From NCBI GenBank assembly GCA_014239225.1, contig JAAZZI010000008.1, positions 1 to 16,222 on the forward strand: DNA of 16,222 nt. The letters run 5' to 3'. The translations under genes were made by a program, and so were the position numbers. Position 1 is the first letter of the stretch. Every line of letters starts with the position of its first letter. The stretch comes from Gammaproteobacteria bacterium. GTDB taxonomy: Bacteria; Pseudomonadota; Gammaproteobacteria; Eutrophobiales; Eutrophobiaceae. The notes beneath the pieces were generated by a model. That model did no database searches and was not told where the DNA came from. It saw nothing but the letters and a program-made list of their open reading frames with translations. Below, piece by piece: positions 14,952 through 16,222 of the stretch.

Positions 14952-16222
14952 CTATTTGATACCCAATTTATTCTCCAAATAATGAATATCAGTACCCCCT
15001 GCAGTAAACGCAGTGTCCTGAACGAGGTTTTGATGTAACGGGATATTTGTTTTAATACCATCAATAACGATTTCAGATAATGCCATTGATAAGCGAGATA
15101 ATGCGAGCTCTCTAGTTTCCGCATGTGCAATTAATTTACCAATCATTGAATCATAATAGGGAGGCACTTTATACCCCTGGTATACATGTGTATCGACACG
15201 AATGCCGAACCCGCCAGGAGGGTGATAATGTTCAATTGTGCCTGGTGAGGGTAAAAATGTCTCTGGGTCTTCAGCATTGATACGACACTCGATCGCGTGC
15301 CCTCTCACCTTAATATCAGCCTGCTTATAGTTTAATGGATCGCCACTTGCGACTCTTAATTGCTCTTTCACAATATCAACACCCGTGATCATCTCTGTCA
15401 CTGGATGCTCAACCTGGATACGTGTATTCATCTCTATAAAGTAGAATTCTTCGTTCTCGTATAAAAACTCAAAAGTACCTGCACCACGATAGGAAATTTT
15501 TTTACAGGCTTTTACGCACAACTCCCCAATCTTTTTTCGTGTTTTTTCACTTAACCCAGGAGCAGGCGCTTCTTCTATAACTTTTTGATGACGTCTCTGC
15601 ATTGAACAATCACGTTCACCCAAATAAATAACATTGCCATGTTCGTCTGCGAGAATTTGTATTTCAATATGGCGTGGATGTTCAAGAAATTTTTCCATAT
15701 AGACAATATCATTACCAAAAGAAGCTGCCGCTTCTGCGCGCGTTAATGTTATTGATTTAAGTAATGTCGCTTCACTATAAACAACGCGCATGCCCCGACC
15801 GCCGCCTCCACCTGCAGCCTTGATAATAACAGGGTAACCAATTTCTTTAGCTGTCTTCATTAGTTGTTTTGAATCATCGCCTAATGGACCATCGGAACCT
15901 GGCACACAGGGAATACCTGCTTTTTTCATTGCCTTGATTGCCGAAACCTTATCGCCCATCACCCGTATTGTTTCAGCCTTCGGCCCAACAAAAGTAAAAC
16001 CACTTTGTTCTACTCGTTCTGCAAAATCAGCATTCTCGGAAAGAAAACCATAGCCTGGGTGAATGCCAACCGCGTCGGTTACTTCAGCTGCACTAATGAC
16101 CGCGGGAATATTTAAATAACTATCAATTGAGGCTGCCGGACCAATACAGACAGATTCATCAGCAAGATAAACATGTTTTTGTTCACGGTCAGCAACTGAA
16201 TATGTTGCAACCGTTTTAATGC
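14952..16222 (-). CDS. accC: Acetyl-CoA carboxylase biotin carboxylase subunit (5' end cut by window)
   Basis: It carboxylates the biotin of AccB with bicarbonate and ATP, the first half of acetyl-CoA carboxylation in fatty acid synthesis. The frame is open to the window edge: 422 codons are visible, starting at the equivalent of about residue 26 of E. coli AccC ([13 protein letters not shown]), so only some 25 residues are missing. Visible motifs are [11 protein letters not shown], the glycine-rich ATP loop [49 protein letters not shown] and [16 protein letters not shown] with the catalytic lysine, glutamate and arginine region. The end [15 protein letters not shown] matches the family. accB presumably lies upstream, outside the window. 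The ATG at 15962 is internal, not the start. Confidence 0.97.
   Translation of the reverse strand, partial: IKTVATYSVADREQKHVYLADESVCIGPAASIDSYLNIPAVISAAEVTDAVGIHPGYGFLSENADFAERVEQSGFTFVGPKAETIRVMGDKVSAIKAMKKAGIPCVPGSDGPLGDDSKQLMKTAKEIGYPVIIKAAGGGGGRGMRVVYSEATLLKSITLTRAEAAASFGNDIVYMEKFLEHPRHIEIQILADEHGNVIYLGERDCSMQRRHQKVIEEAPAPGLSEKTRKKIGELCVKACKKISYRGAGTFEFLYENEEFYFIEMNTRIQVEHPVTEMITGVDIVKEQLRVASGDPLNYKQADIKVRGHAIECRINAEDPETFLPSPGTIEHYHPPGGFGIRVDTHVYQGYKVPPYYDSMIGKLIAHAETRELALSRLSMALSEIVIDGIKTNIPLHQNLVQDTAFTAGGTDIHYLENKLGIK

Noticed and set aside
14930..15130. 66-codon minus-strand open frame
   Set aside because: It is an alternative frame within the C-terminal part of accC.
1..16222. Mobile elements, CRISPR arrays, defence or secretion systems
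   Set aside because: No transposase, integrase, spaced direct repeats or unknown multi-gene cluster was seen; every sizeable gene belongs to a core family.

Overview
The window is an ordinary chromosomal stretch of an AT-rich, aerobic gammaproteobacterium. The evidence is a 6S RNA gene directly after zapA, a Fis homologue encoded behind dusB, the UPF0149-pepP-ubiH cluster, and the accC-prmA-dusB-fis-purH-purD order, which is familiar from gammaproteobacteria such as Pseudomonas. HisB is single-domain and not the bifunctional enteric type. I cannot name the genus. I see no insertion sequence, phage gene, CRISPR array, tRNA or rRNA, and no gene-free gap longer than 300 bases.

Layout. (1) Positions 1-2185, minus strand: ygfB, pepP and the first 108 codons of ubiH, overlapping one another and probably one transcript. 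(2) Positions 2186-3157: a compact symmetric divergent promoter, then on the plus strand a small coiled-coil protein, zapA and the 6S RNA gene ssrS. The zapA frame has no ATG, GTG or TTG at its proper start. It must begin at a rare codon such as ATT, or be reached by a -1 frameshift at an A-AAA-AAA run, or the sequence has an indel. This is the most unusual feature in the window. (3) Positions 3188-5419: ilvA (minus) and rpiA (plus), divergent. (4) Positions 5530-7786: hemF (minus) divergent from hisB-hisH (plus). (5) Positions 7787-16222, all minus strand: accC (5' end outside the window), prmA, dusB-fis, purH-purD, and a DEAD-box RNA helicase whose stop codon abuts the hisH stop codon.

The genes are core metabolism and growth control: ubiquinone, haem, histidine, isoleucine and purine synthesis, ribose-5-phosphate supply for the purine and histidine pathways, the first step of fatty acid synthesis, translation-related modification (PrmA, DusB), cold or structured-RNA handling (DeaD-like helicase), Z-ring assembly (ZapA) and growth-phase regulators (Fis, 6S RNA). 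No novel multi-gene system was found. The points worth checking are the zapA start or frameshift, the symmetric divergent promoter, the inverted repeat ahead of 6S RNA, and leader hairpins. Promoter and terminator calls are by-eye consensus matches and are less certain than the genes.
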